Notes under the pieces: generated by a model | Database searches by the model: none | Told to the model about the DNA's origin: nothing | What the model saw: only the letters and a program-made list of their open reading frames with translations | In this document: positions 48,592-59,581 of the stretch, in pieces | Numbering within the stretch: position 1 is the first letter of the stretch | How the letters are laid out: each line of letters opens with the position of its first letter | NCBI GenBank assembly: GCA_028278325.1 | Contig: JANQEO010000106.1 | Span: 1-64,000, forward strand | DNA: 64,000 bases | Reading direction: 5' to 3' | DNA from: Candidatus Binatia bacterium | GTDB taxonomy: Bacteria; Desulfobacterota; Binatia; UBA1149; JAJCZL01 | Program-made: the position numbers and the translations under genes

Positions 48592-50307
48592 TCAAACCAG
48601 TCGACTGCCCTCAACTCGCTCGACCGGTTCGAACACGGCCATCGACGCGCTAGCGTCGCGTTTTCGGACGACGACGGCACAGCGCACGCCCTCGACGACT
48701 ATGCCAACCGCCAGAACGAGCAAGACCGAGCCCACATAGAACAGCATCGACTGGCCGTCACGCCAAAACCGCGTGAGGTTCGACAACAGCGCGCTGATCG
48801 AAGTCGTGACCATGATCACCATGGGCAGGGCAGTGACCCAGAAGTTGCGACCTCTCTGGTAGAGGTACAGAGACACGACCAGAAGCGTCAGCCCGGCGAT
48901 CATCTGGTTAGTCGTCCCGAACAGAGCCCACAGAGCCAGTCCGACCGGCTTTCCATCGACCCTGTAGAAAGCGAAGAACCCGATCACCAGCACGGCCAAG
49001 GCCGATGAGACGTAACGATTCTCACGCCGCAGCCCTGCCGTGTTGGCCATCTCCGCGATGTTGTATCGGAGCAGGCGAGTGGCCGAGTCCAAGGTCGTCA
49101 GCGCGAACGACACCACGACCACGGCTATCAGTGCCTTGGCCAGAGCCGAAGGCACGCCGAGGGCCGCGACGAACCCCGCGCTGCCCTCGATGAACACGCC
49201 GATCTTGCCCCCCAGGGTGTTTGCGGCGCCCCAGCTCGAATAGTGCTCGTGCCAGCTTTCCACCGACGTGAACCCGGCCGTGCAGGCCAGCACCGCCATG
49301 AGACCCAGCAGGGACTCCCCTATCATCGCCCCGTAGCCGATGGTGCGGGCGTCGGGCTCCCTATCGATCTGCTTGGCCGTGGTGCCCGAAGAAACCAGGC
49401 CGTGAAAACCCGACACGGCTCCGCAGGCTATGACGACGAAGACGAAGGGAAAGATCGGTGGTGCTCCCTCGGGGGCGACGACCACGGCCGGAGAGGAGAA
49501 CTCCGGCCTCAGCACGAAGAACCCTGTGTACATCAAAGCCACGCCGAGGTAGAGCATCAGCGAGTTGATGAAGTCGCGGGGCTGAAGCAGCACCCAAACC
49601 GGCAGCACGGAAGCTGCGAAGCTGTATGCAAGCAGCGCGATGCCCCAGCCGTCACGGCTCGCCCAGCTCAACGTGAAGCTGTCGGGCTGTGCGGCCCACC
49701 AGACCACCCCGAGTGTGATCACGAAGGCAACACCCGCCGCGTTCATGGGTTTCGCCCTTCCCGTGTACGCAAGTATCCCCACGATCACGGCCATGAACAT
49801 CAACGCCCCGGAAGGAATGATCGACTGGGGGTAGGCCGCCGGCATGAACAGGTCGGAGATCACCGACACGAATACGCCCATCGCCAGCCCGATTCCGAAG
49901 AAGATGATCATGTGGAACATGGTCTTGGCACGCGGGCCGATGATCCCTTCCGCAATGGCGCCCATGGAAAGGCCTCGCGCACGCATCGACAGCACGAGAG
50001 CTCCGAAGTCGTGCACGCATCCGATGAGGAGCGCACCCACCACGACCCAGATCAGCGCGGGCAGCCACCCCCATATGACGGCGATGGCGGGCCCGAGCAT
50101 GGGCGACAGCCCCGTGATTGACGCGTAGTGATGGCCGAAAAGTATTTCCCTGCGCGCCGGCAGATAATCGATATTGTCTCGCTGGCTGTGCGCGGGCGTC
50201 TCGGCGTCAGGCGCGAGAGAAAAGACGCGTCGGGAGAGGTAGCCTGCGTAGAACCGGTAGCCGATCCAGTAACCGAACAGGCAGACTAGTGCGGCTAGAG
50301 CGGCCAT
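48592..50307 (-). CDS. cstA: carbon starvation protein A family transporter
   Basis: Inner-membrane transporter with about 14 hydrophobic segments, 571 residues. Family signatures near the N-terminus: FGHHYASITGLSPMLGPAIA and CVHDFGALVLSMRARG. E. coli CstA and YjiY take up peptides or pyruvate; the substrate here is not readable. The start at 50307 places the first helix at residues 2-20. Downstream of the helicase gene by 14 bases and upstream of the acyltransferase by 15, all minus strand. Confidence 0.92.
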   Translation of the reverse strand: MAALAALVCLFGYWIGYRFYAGYLSRRVFSLAPDAETPAHSQRDNIDYLPARREILFGHHYASITGLSPMLGPAIAVIWGWLPALIWVVVGALLIGCVHDFGALVLSMRARGLSMGAIAEGIIGPRAKTMFHMIIFFGIGLAMGVFVSVISDLFMPAAYPQSIIPSGALMFMAVIVGILAYTGRAKPMNAAGVAFVITLGVVWWAAQPDSFTLSWASRDGWGIALLAYSFAASVLPVWVLLQPRDFINSLMLYLGVALMYTGFFVLRPEFSSPAVVVAPEGAPPIFPFVFVVIACGAVSGFHGLVSSGTTAKQIDREPDARTIGYGAMIGESLLGLMAVLACTAGFTSVESWHEHYSSWGAANTLGGKIGVFIEGSAGFVAALGVPSALAKALIAVVVVSFALTTLDSATRLLRYNIAEMANTAGLRRENRYVSSALAVLVIGFFAFYRVDGKPVGLALWALFGTTNQMIAGLTLLVVSLYLYQRGRNFWVTALPMVIMVTTSISALLSNLTRFWRDGQSMLFYVGSVLLVLAVGIVVEGVRCAVVVRKRDASASMAVFEPVERVEGSRLV

Positions 50308-50321
50308 GCGGGGTCAGACCC

Positions 50322-51695
50322 TCAGGCCGGACTGTCACCGCCGCGCTTCTTGGTGCGGCGGCGACGCTTGCGTCGCGTACCGGCGGAACCGTTACCGGCT
50401 TCCTTCTTGGGAGCTTTGTCGCGGCTCTTGGTTTCGTCACGCGCCGCGCCGGCTTTGCGCCTGGGTGCGGCTTTCTTCGGCGCCTTTCTGGCTGCACGGC
50501 GGGCAGCCGACTTCGCCTTGCGAATGAGGTCGCGCTTCTCCTCGATGCGCCCCAACAGCTTTTCGTCGGGGAGCGTGGAATCGATCTTGAAGCCTATGAA
50601 AGACTCGATCTCATCGAGCGAATACACGTACTCTTCGCAAGCCAAAGACAGCGCACGACCCGACGCCCCCGCCCTGGCCGTCCGGCCTATTCGATGGACA
50701 TAGTCCTCGGGGTCCTGGGGCAGATCGTAGTTGAACACGTGACTGACGTTGTCGATGTGCAATCCTCTCGACGCGACATCGGTAGCCACCAGAATGTTGA
50801 TGTGATCGTCCTTGAGCCGTTTGAGCACCCGCAGCCGCTTCTTCTGGTCGACGTCACCGGCGATCCCCATCGCATCGAAGCCCATGGCTTCGAGCAGGGT
50901 CGACAAGTCCTGGGCCATGCGGCGCGTGTTGACGAAGATCAGTGCCCGTGACGGGGCCTCATCCTCGAGCATGCACAGCAGGGTCGCGAGCTTTTCATGC
51001 TGACCGACGTGGTAAACGACGTGCTCGACGTTGTCGGCGGTCTTTCGCTCCTCGGCGACCGTCACCCGCTCCGCATGGTCCATGTGCTCGTAGGCCAGCT
51101 CCATGACCTTGTACGGTAGAGTTGCGGAGTAGAGATACGACTTACGTTTGTCCGGCGGAGGCATCCGTCTGAGCAAAAACCGGATGTCATCGATGAAGCC
51201 CATGTCGAACATGCGGTCAGCCTCGTCGACCACGAGCATCTCGGTGGTCCTGAGGCTGAAGGCTTTCTGCTTGAAGTAGTCGATGAGCCGTCCCGGCGTC
51301 CCGATCAATAGGTCGACCGGTTCCTTGAAACGCTCGAGCTGGGCCTTGTAGTCGATCCCTCCGTAGACGGCGTGGGTCGACAGTCCCGTGAACCGCCCCA
51401 GCAGACTCGCTTCGTCTCGTATCTGTATGGCGAGCTCGCGGGTGGGGGCGATTACGAGCGCGCGGGGCACGGTGGTGCGGCCACGCTTGGGCGGTTGGGA
51501 TCTGAGCAGATGGCTGTAGACGGCGATGAGAAAAGCGGCGGTCTTGCCCGTCCCGGTTTGAGCCTGTCCGGCGATATCACGCCCGCTGAGTGCTATGGGC
51601 AAGGTCGACGCCTGAATGGGCGTGCAGTCGGTAAAACCGGCGGCCTCGATACCCCGCATGACCTCGGCGGGCAGATCTAGTTCGGTGAACTGGAT
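50322..51695 (-). CDS. DEAD-box ATP-dependent RNA helicase (RhlE/RhlB type), likely AUC start
   Basis: RNA helicase, 457 residues if it starts at 51695. Motifs: TPIQASTLP (Q), QAQTGTGKTAAFL (I), VDEADRMFDMG (II), YSATLP (III), FVNTRRMAQDL, VATDVASRGLHIDNV and HRIGRTARAG. The Lys/Arg/Ala-rich tail (~385-457) is typical of RhlE proteins. The first normal start is ATG at 51659, but that would lose FTELDLPAEVM, which carries the conserved upstream aromatic residue of the Q motif. No ATG, GTG or TTG lies further up in frame. ATC at 51695-51693 has GGGAG seven bases upstream and restores the family N-terminus. A base error is the alternative. It follows dsbD by 20 bases. Confidence 0.88.
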   Translation of the reverse strand: MQFTELDLPAEVMRGIEAAGFTDCTPIQASTLPIALSGRDIAGQAQTGTGKTAAFLIAVYSHLLRSQPPKRGRTTVPRALVIAPTRELAIQIRDEASLLGRFTGLSTHAVYGGIDYKAQLERFKEPVDLLIGTPGRLIDYFKQKAFSLRTTEMLVVDEADRMFDMGFIDDIRFLLRRMPPPDKRKSYLYSATLPYKVMELAYEHMDHAERVTVAEERKTADNVEHVVYHVGQHEKLATLLCMLEDEAPSRALIFVNTRRMAQDLSTLLEAMGFDAMGIAGDVDQKKRLRVLKRLKDDHINILVATDVASRGLHIDNVSHVFNYDLPQDPEDYVHRIGRTARAGASGRALSLACEEYVYSLDEIESFIGFKIDSTLPDEKLLGRIEEKRDLIRKAKSAARRAARKAPKKAAPRRKAGAARDETKSRDKAPKKEAGNGSAGTRRKRRRRTKKRGGDSPA

Positions 51696-51715
51696 GACGT
51701 GTCTCCCAGAGGGAA

Positions 51716-53482
51716 CTAGTAGCTTGATTCCAGCAGTTCCGCGAACTCGGTGGGCCCGACGAATCCCACGCGCCTCTCGCGCTCCTTGCCGTCGGCTCCG
51801 AAGAAGATCGTCGTCGGCGCGCCCAGCACGTCGAAGTCACGCAGTATTGCATCGATACGATCCGATCCGGTTGTCATGTCTACGGAGAGGAAACCGGCAT
51901 CCTCGCCGGCCGCGAGCACCGCCGCGTCCGTGAAGGTTCTCTCCTCCATCTCCTTGCACGGCAGACACCACTCGGCGGTGAAGTCGACGACGAAGGGCTT
52001 GCCCGACCGTCGTGCCGATTCGAAAGCCGTCTGCGAGAAATCCGTCCATTGTAGAGCCGCGCGGTCCGGTCCCGTCGGAGCGTAGGTGCCAGCCAACGCG
52101 ACAAGCACGACCACTCCGACGGTACGCCGCAGGACCACAAAACCCCTGAAGCCGCTCCCCGCCGGGTCGATGAAGGCCAGGTACACGGCGGCGGCGGCGG
52201 CGAAGGCCGGGAGAGCGTACGCTTTCAGAGGCTCGGGCAACAACGGCCCGGCAAAGTAGATGGCCATTCCGAGCAGAACGCAGCCGAACAGATGCTCCGT
52301 CCATTGCAGCCAATCACCGGAGCGCGGCAGCGCCTTTATCGAACCCGCCGCCATCGCCAAAACCACATAGGGGGCGCCCAAGCCCACGGCTAGAAGGAAG
52401 AACAGGCCGAATCCCAGGGCAGGGTCGGCACGGCTGCCTACGAACACCAATAGGCCGGCGACGATGGGACCCACACAGGGCGCCGCCACGATTCCCATGG
52501 TGGCGCCCATGAGCAGCGCTCCAGCTATGCCGGTCGACGAGCGCCCGAGGGTTGCCGCAAGACGGTCGGGAATTTTGAACTGGTAGACTCCGAACGACGA
52601 CAACGCCAAGAGAACCATCAGTAGGGACACGCCGCCCAGCACCCAAGGATTGGCGAGAGCGCTTCCGAAGAAGCTTCCCGACAGCGCCGCCGACAACCCG
52701 AAGACCGAAAACGTCAGCGCTATTCCCAACATGTAGGCGAGAGCGAGGTTGAGGCGCTTTCCGCGGCTGCTCCCGGCCTGGCCTCCGAAGTAGGCGACCG
52801 TCACGGAAACCAGCGGATACACGCAAGGTGTCAGATTGAGTGCCAACCCGAGCACGAGCATCCCCGGCACCAGAACCAGCCATCCGCCGGCAACCAGCCT
52901 TGCGATGATGTCGGCGGATTCGCCGTCGACACCGGCGACGGCGACGCCTTCGACGAGGGCGAACTTTGCCGGAAAGGGAATGCGCTCGAGTTGAGGCCTC
53001 AGGCACAGCGTGTCGTTGCACGCCTGATAGCGCAGCACCGCGGTCGCCGCTCTTCCACCGGTGGCAAGCCGGTCGTAGAAGACACCGGCGGTGATCGCCA
53101 CCTTGCCCTCCAGGAGCGATATCTCTTTGCCGCCACTGAGGCTGATCTCTTTGACCACCGGTGTGGGGTAACGCACCTCCGTCAATCTTACGCCCTCGGG
53201 CAGCTCGAAAGTGACGGTGGTGGGGATCAGGAATTCGATGCCGGGCTTGTTGCTGTTGATGTGCCACCCATCGTCAATGTCGATCGTCAAGGTGACGTCC
53301 GCCGTGTCCCCGACTTCCAGACGGTCGGACGACATCGACAGGTGAGTCTTTACCGGCGCCGGTGCGGCCAGCACGGTACCGGAACAGACAAGCACGATGG
53401 GAAGTACCAGGGCTCGCCACCAGCGGCCCCGGTGGGAAAACAATCCGGGCACTTTGTTAAAAGTACCGCAGCGAATTGCCAT
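51716..53482 (-). CDS. dsbD: thiol:disulfide interchange protein DsbD
   Basis: Carries electrons across the inner membrane to periplasmic thiol proteins; 588 residues from ATG 53482. A signal peptide (about 20-45) is followed by the alpha domain (about 50-165) with ACNDTLCLRP. Eight membrane segments include the two half-site cysteines in TPCVYPLVSV and APCVGPIVAG. The C-terminal thioredoxin domain has WCLPCKEME. The frame is open to 53743 but the added 87 residues would overlap the divergent PagL-like gene. A GTG at 53452 is also possible. Confidence 0.93.
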   Translation of the reverse strand: MAIRCGTFNKVPGLFSHRGRWWRALVLPIVLVCSGTVLAAPAPVKTHLSMSSDRLEVGDTADVTLTIDIDDGWHINSNKPGIEFLIPTTVTFELPEGVRLTEVRYPTPVVKEISLSGGKEISLLEGKVAITAGVFYDRLATGGRAATAVLRYQACNDTLCLRPQLERIPFPAKFALVEGVAVAGVDGESADIIARLVAGGWLVLVPGMLVLGLALNLTPCVYPLVSVTVAYFGGQAGSSRGKRLNLALAYMLGIALTFSVFGLSAALSGSFFGSALANPWVLGGVSLLMVLLALSSFGVYQFKIPDRLAATLGRSSTGIAGALLMGATMGIVAAPCVGPIVAGLLVFVGSRADPALGFGLFFLLAVGLGAPYVVLAMAAGSIKALPRSGDWLQWTEHLFGCVLLGMAIYFAGPLLPEPLKAYALPAFAAAAAVYLAFIDPAGSGFRGFVVLRRTVGVVVLVALAGTYAPTGPDRAALQWTDFSQTAFESARRSGKPFVVDFTAEWCLPCKEMEERTFTDAAVLAAGEDAGFLSVDMTTGSDRIDAILRDFDVLGAPTTIFFGADGKERERRVGFVGPTEFAELLESSY

Positions 53483-53564
53483 TTGCGAGTCCGCTTCGGG
53501 CGAGTTACAGATTGGCCGCTTCGTCCCCGCAAACACCGGGGCAACAGCCCGGGAGGACACCTCA

Positions 53565-54173
53565 ATGCGTCGAGCTTCACTCCGAAGTGCATACCGTGGG
53601 ACCATCATTGCCGCCGTGGCCGCGTATGTGTCGGTTGCCTGCTCGTCACCGGCCTGGGCAGAACCCGAACACAGCGATCCGTTCTTGGCTGTCGGCGTGT
53701 CGTCGGAAAACTCGATGACGAGCGGCAACGTAGACATGGTCACCTATGCACTGGGGTGGCGTTTCTTCTTCGGTGCGGGACAGCGCATCGACGGCTGGCT
53801 CAGCGACACCGCCTGGAGTGCGGCCCTCGTGGTCGAACCATATTTCGGCGTGATTACCGGAGACCTCGACTCCTTCGAAGTCTCGGTCGTTCCCATGATC
53901 CGGCTCGAGCGCAATCGAGGCGGCTCCGTGTGGCCCTTCTTCGAAGGAGGCATCGGCCTCACTTACACCGACGTGCGCGGCCTCGGGCTGGGATCTCCAT
54001 GGAATTTCAACGATGCCGTCGGCGGCGGACTCTCGTTCGCGACCGACAGCGGTAGAATCTGGGACGTCGGCTATCGCTACCGCCACATCTCACACGCGGG
54101 CCTGTTCTCGGACCAGAACTCCGGGATGAACACCCACTTCCTGACGTTCACGGTGCGCGGGCTGCTCGACTAG
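53565..54173 (+). CDS. PagL-like acyloxyacyl hydrolase (lipid A 3-O-deacylase family)
   Basis: Outer-membrane beta-barrel enzyme that may remove an acyl chain from lipid A; 202 residues. Signal peptide 1-32 ending SPAWA. Alternating strands follow and the C-terminal signature GYRYRHISHAGL...NSGMN is typical. The His and Ser of the H-x-S pair (PagL His126/Ser128) are present; the third residue of the triad (Glu140) aligns with Asn in NSGMN. ATG at 53565 has GGGAGG eight bases upstream, better than the longer frame from 53397. Its stop interlocks with that of the convergent RibB-type gene. Confidence 0.75.
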   Translation: MRRASLRSAYRGTIIAAVAAYVSVACSSPAWAEPEHSDPFLAVGVSSENSMTSGNVDMVTYALGWRFFFGAGQRIDGWLSDTAWSAALVVEPYFGVITGDLDSFEVSVVPMIRLERNRGGSVWPFFEGGIGLTYTDVRGLGLGSPWNFNDAVGGGLSFATDSGRIWDVGYRYRHISHAGLFSDQNSGMNTHFLTFTVRGLLD

Positions 54174-55318
54174 ATCGACAACACCTCTACGACCTCCAAG
54201 CCGTAACCCGAAAGATTGGGTAACCGAGGCTTGGTGTTGGTCAGCAGCCTGATCTTCGACACGCCCAGCTTGCGCAGGATCTGCGCGCCGATCCCATAGT
54301 CTTTGAAGTTGGCCAAGCGTGCGTTGGGGTTGGTGCTGGCAGGCCGGCCGTCGCCCTCATAGAGTATCTCGGCCCCACGCCCCTGGCGCCGCACGTAAAG
54401 GATGATCCCGCGGCCCTCTTCCGCGATCCGCTTCATGGACGCCTCCAGCACGTGATGGGTGTCGCGACGCGTGTATGAGAAAACATCGCCAGGCAGGTAC
54501 TCGGCGTGGGCGCGAACCAGTACGGGCTCGCCGCTGTCGATGTCTCCCTTGACGAGCGCCACATGCTCGCCTTCGTCGACGGTTGAGACGAACACGTGGG
54601 CGCGAAACTCCCCGGCCGCCAAAGTCGGCAAGCGTGCCGCAGCCACTTCCTCGACCAGGGTCTCGTTCTGGAGCCGGTACTCGATCAAGTCCGCAACGGT
54701 GCCGATCTTGAGACCGTGCTTCTTTGCGAATTCGACCAAATCCGGGAGGCGGGCCATGGTGCCGTCTTCGTTGAGAATCTCGCAGATCACTCCGGCGGGT
54801 CGTAGACCACCGAGGCGGCACAGATCCACTGCGCCCTCGGTTTGGCCTGTCCTCACGAGCACGCCTCCGTCACGCGCACGGAGGGGGAAAACATGGCCGG
54901 GCACCAGAAAGTCGTCGGGTTTGGCGTCCTCTCTCACGGCCTCGCGGATGGTTAGCGCGCGATCGGCGGCCGTCACTCCACCGCTGCGACAACGTCTGGA
55001 GTCCATGGATACGGTAAACGCCGTGCCCAGCGGTGCGGTGTTGTCCGCAACCATCATTCTCAATCCGAGGACCTTCATGCGCTCTTCGGTCAAAGGGAGA
55101 CAGATGAGGCCACGCGCTTCCGACAGCATGAAATTGATGTGTTCGGGGGTTACGTGCTCGGCGGCGACGACGATGTCGCCCTCGTTTTCGCGGTCCTCGT
55201 CGTCCATGAGGATCGCCATCCGGCCGCACTTGAGCTCTTCGACGATCTCGGCCGTGGACGACACCGCTGAGCCGCTGCTGCGGCCTCCCGGTTTCAATTC
55301 GGGCGCACGTGCGAACAC
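54170..55318 (-). CDS. RibB (DHBP synthase) with a degenerate GTP cyclohydrolase II domain
   Basis: Riboflavin pathway protein, 382 residues, RibBA layout. N-terminal domain (~22-225): ILMDDEDRENEGDIVVA and PGHVFPLRARDGGVL are normal for 3,4-dihydroxy-2-butanone 4-phosphate synthase. Two positions differ from E. coli: GHTEA is GQTEG (metal His to Gln), and GVTTGISAADR is RSGGVTAADR. The C-terminal domain (~230-382) has the fold pattern but lacks the zinc cysteines: HSECLTGDVFGSxRCDC reads HAEYLPGDVFSYTRRDT, and the region after GRG is shortened. So the second domain should not be an active cyclohydrolase. Such proteins are sometimes called RibBX. No other rib genes are near; glmS is next upstream. 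Confidence 0.85.
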   Translation of the reverse strand: MFARAPELKPGGRSSGSAVSSTAEIVEELKCGRMAILMDDEDRENEGDIVVAAEHVTPEHINFMLSEARGLICLPLTEERMKVLGLRMMVADNTAPLGTAFTVSMDSRRCRSGGVTAADRALTIREAVREDAKPDDFLVPGHVFPLRARDGGVLVRTGQTEGAVDLCRLGGLRPAGVICEILNEDGTMARLPDLVEFAKKHGLKIGTVADLIEYRLQNETLVEEVAAARLPTLAAGEFRAHVFVSTVDEGEHVALVKGDIDSGEPVLVRAHAEYLPGDVFSYTRRDTHHVLEASMKRIAEEGRGIILYVRRQGRGAEILYEGDGRPASTNPNARLANFKDYGIGAQILRKLGVSKIRLLTNTKPRLPNLSGYGLEVVEVLSI

Positions 55319-55358
55319 ACGTGAAATATAGCCCTCGGATGACGCTGAGGAAAAAGGC

Positions 55359-57182
<1,824 letters not shown>

Positions 57183-57184
57183 CC

Positions 57185-58630
57185 CTACTTGCCTCGCTTC
57201 GCAGCCTGGGCCCGCTTACGGAAGGATTCGACCCACCCCGACCTGGTCATCTGACGTTTGTCGTTGAATACCAGGGCCCCATCATCGACATCCCGGCTGA
57301 CCGTGGAGCCTGCGGCAACGAACACGTCGTCCCCGAGCGCTACCGGGGCCACCAGTTGCGTGTCACTTCCTATCTGTACGCGGTCACCGATCACGGTCTT
57401 GTGTTTGGCGAAACCGTCGTAGTTGCAGGTGATCGTGCCAGCGCCGATGTTGACGTCGGTTCCGACCTGGGAATCGCCGATGTAGGCGAGATGGTTGGCC
57501 TTGGAACCCGCACCTATCGTACTGTTCTTGACCTCGACGAAATTGCCGATGTGCACGCCTTTGCCCAGTTTCGCTCCGGGCCGCAATCGAGCGTAGGGAC
57601 CGAGAATGGACCCGTCGGAAGCGTCCGCGCCCTCGCTGACCGTCCCCCATCTGATGCGGCACTCCTTGCCGAACGTGGAATCAGTGATGTGGCAGTTGCC
57701 TTCGATCGTACAGCGAGCGCCGATCTTGGTCGTGCCGTCCAGCTTGACTCCCGGTCCGATCACGCTGTCCTTACCGATTCTCGCATCGAGGGAAACGTAG
57801 GCGGACGACGGATCCAGAAAAGTCACGCCTTTGTCCATCCACTTCATGATGATGCGTTCCTGCATCAGAGCTTCCGCCCGCGCGAGATCGAGTCTCGAAT
57901 CCACACCGAGAGTCTCGGTGTCGTCATCCAACACGATGGTGCTCGCCCGGCCCTTGCGGGACGCGGCCTCGACGAGATCGGTCAGATAGAATTCACCCTG
58001 CGCGTTGTCGCTGTCCAGCGCGCGCAACGCCCGCGCGAGAAAAGCCGCGTCAAAACAATAGGTCCCCGTATTGACCTCGACGATGTCCCTCTCGTCCGGC
58101 CCGGCGTCACTGGCCTCGACGATTCGGACACCGCCGTCACGATCATGCACGATTCGACCGTAGTCGGACGGCCCGTCTACGGTCATCCCCAGCACGGTGA
58201 CCAGAGCATCGCTGCGCCTGTGGGTTCTCAGCAGACGCTTGATGGTCTCGGGCCTGATCAACGGGACATCGCCGTAGAGAACCAACACGTCGCCCTTGAA
58301 GCCTCTGAGTTGCGACTTCGCCTGGGCAACGGCGTGGCCGGTTCCAAGTCTTTCTTTCTGCCAAACGCAGGCCGCCCGTTCGCCGACAGCCGCCGTGACC
58401 GCGTCGCCATCGTAGCCGACCACCACAGTAACGGGATCCGCGCCGCATTTATCGACGGCATCGAGAACGTGCGAAATCATCGGTGACCCCGCCACCGGAT
58501 GCAGCACCTTGGCTGTCTCCGATCGCATCCGGGTTCCTTGCCCGGCCGCCAGTACTACAGCCGCCAGCGGGCGCCGGCTGCGCGAAGCCGTGGAACCGCT
58601 GCGCCTGGTCTTTGTCTTGGTCTTCGGCAC
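57185..58630 (-). CDS. glmU: bifunctional GlcNAc-1-P uridyltransferase / GlcN-1-P acetyltransferase
   Basis: Last two steps to UDP-GlcNAc; 481 residues from GTG 58630, E. coli 456. The N-terminal pyrophosphorylase domain shows VVLAAGQGTRMRSETAKVLH, LYGDVPLIRP and GEFYLTD. The C-terminal left-handed beta helix has hexapeptide repeats (IGARCTIEGNCHI, NFVEVKNSTIG, NHLAYIGDSQVG) and acetyltransferase residues near YDGFAKH. The frame extends to 58858, but the extra part overlaps the SdiA-regulated-type gene; GTG 58630 (just after that gene's stop) or ATG 58678 are both possible, each adding a short basic leader. Neither has a good ribosome-binding site. Confidence 0.93.
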   Translation of the reverse strand: MPKTKTKTRRSGSTASRSRRPLAAVVLAAGQGTRMRSETAKVLHPVAGSPMISHVLDAVDKCGADPVTVVVGYDGDAVTAAVGERAACVWQKERLGTGHAVAQAKSQLRGFKGDVLVLYGDVPLIRPETIKRLLRTHRRSDALVTVLGMTVDGPSDYGRIVHDRDGGVRIVEASDAGPDERDIVEVNTGTYCFDAAFLARALRALDSDNAQGEFYLTDLVEAASRKGRASTIVLDDDTETLGVDSRLDLARAEALMQERIIMKWMDKGVTFLDPSSAYVSLDARIGKDSVIGPGVKLDGTTKIGARCTIEGNCHITDSTFGKECRIRWGTVSEGADASDGSILGPYARLRPGAKLGKGVHIGNFVEVKNSTIGAGSKANHLAYIGDSQVGTDVNIGAGTITCNYDGFAKHKTVIGDRVQIGSDTQLVAPVALGDDVFVAAGSTVSRDVDDGALVFNDKRQMTRSGWVESFRKRAQAAKRGK

Positions 58631-58635
58631 TGGTC

Positions 58636-59481
58636 TCAACGGCCGGCGGCGGAGAAGGGATTCCTGGCCGGCTTCCATTTTACTAGGCCGCCGGTGTCCT
58701 GTGCGATCACAAACATCCCGCCTGGCACGGACGCTATTCCTTCCTGCATGAAGCCGGGAATCCGGGTCGTCTCGTACTGCTTCCCGTCGAGGTCGACGAC
58801 ATAGACCGATCGCCAGAGCGCCGACACGACCAGCAGCCTGTTCAATTCCCCGGACCAAGACAATCCCGACAGGGGCGGCTTGGACAGTTCTTTGACCTTT
58901 ACGATGGTCGCCTTCTCGAAACGCTCCTCGGAAGTCTTCAACGGCAGATGGAGTTCCAGAAGCACGGGCGGGTCGTACTGGTTGACCGCAAAGAACCTTC
59001 CCCCTTCCCGGTGGTCCGGATCGGGGATGAAGGCGATGCCTTCGATACCGTCGCCTCCGCGCTGCAGGAAGTTCGGGTCGCCCTGATAGGTCCGGTCGAT
59101 GTCGAAGCGTCTGAGGATCTTGAAATCCGAAGGCCTCAACTCGAAGATGATTTCATGACCCTCACGCACGACGAAGAGATTGCCGGTGGCAGGGTTGCAA
59201 GTGATGGCTTCGAGATCCCCACGGATGCGTTTTACGTTTATGACTCTGCCGCTCAGATCCACCTCCGCAACGTCACCTTCATCGCCGACGGCGAACAGAG
59301 TCTTCCTCGCGGGATGGTAGACTACGCCCGACGGCTCGCTGAGCTCGGCCACCGGCCACACTTCCTCGGTGGCATCCTCGCCTATTGCCGGAAACGCGAA
59401 AGCAATCAGGCATATGACTACCAGGGCTGGTAGAATATACTTTGCTTTGCGTGATGCGGGATTCAGCTCTTTTTGAAGCAC
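58636..59481 (-). CDS. SdiA-regulated-domain (YjiK-like) beta-propeller protein
   Basis: 281 residues. An N-terminal hydrophobic segment (15-35) acts as signal or anchor. The rest is a beta-propeller with repeated blades: EPSGVVYHPARKTLFAVGDEG, LEAITCNPATGNLFVVREG, GIEGIAFIPDPDHREGGRFF, PLSGLSWSGELNRLLVVSA. This matches the SdiA-regulated family, related to phytase-like propellers; function unknown. It overlaps or abuts glmU downstream and is divergent from the L,D-transpeptidase gene across 100 bases in which I see no clear promoter. Confidence 0.78.
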   Translation of the reverse strand: MLQKELNPASRKAKYILPALVVICLIAFAFPAIGEDATEEVWPVAELSEPSGVVYHPARKTLFAVGDEGDVAEVDLSGRVINVKRIRGDLEAITCNPATGNLFVVREGHEIIFELRPSDFKILRRFDIDRTYQGDPNFLQRGGDGIEGIAFIPDPDHREGGRFFAVNQYDPPVLLELHLPLKTSEERFEKATIVKVKELSKPPLSGLSWSGELNRLLVVSALWRSVYVVDLDGKQYETTRIPGFMQEGIASVPGGMFVIAQDTGGLVKWKPARNPFSAAGR

Positions 59482-59581
59482 CTGCGGGGCTCTACGGGGT
59501 CAGCGGTACGGGCCGCCCGGGGACCGGCATGTCTACAATATCACCGCCGGGACTGGCTACTCCCCTCGGTCCGAGTCTCTT

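Noticed and set aside
53483-53743. 87-aa N-terminal extension of DsbD
   Set aside because: It would put the signal peptide far inside the protein and overlap the divergent PagL-like gene.
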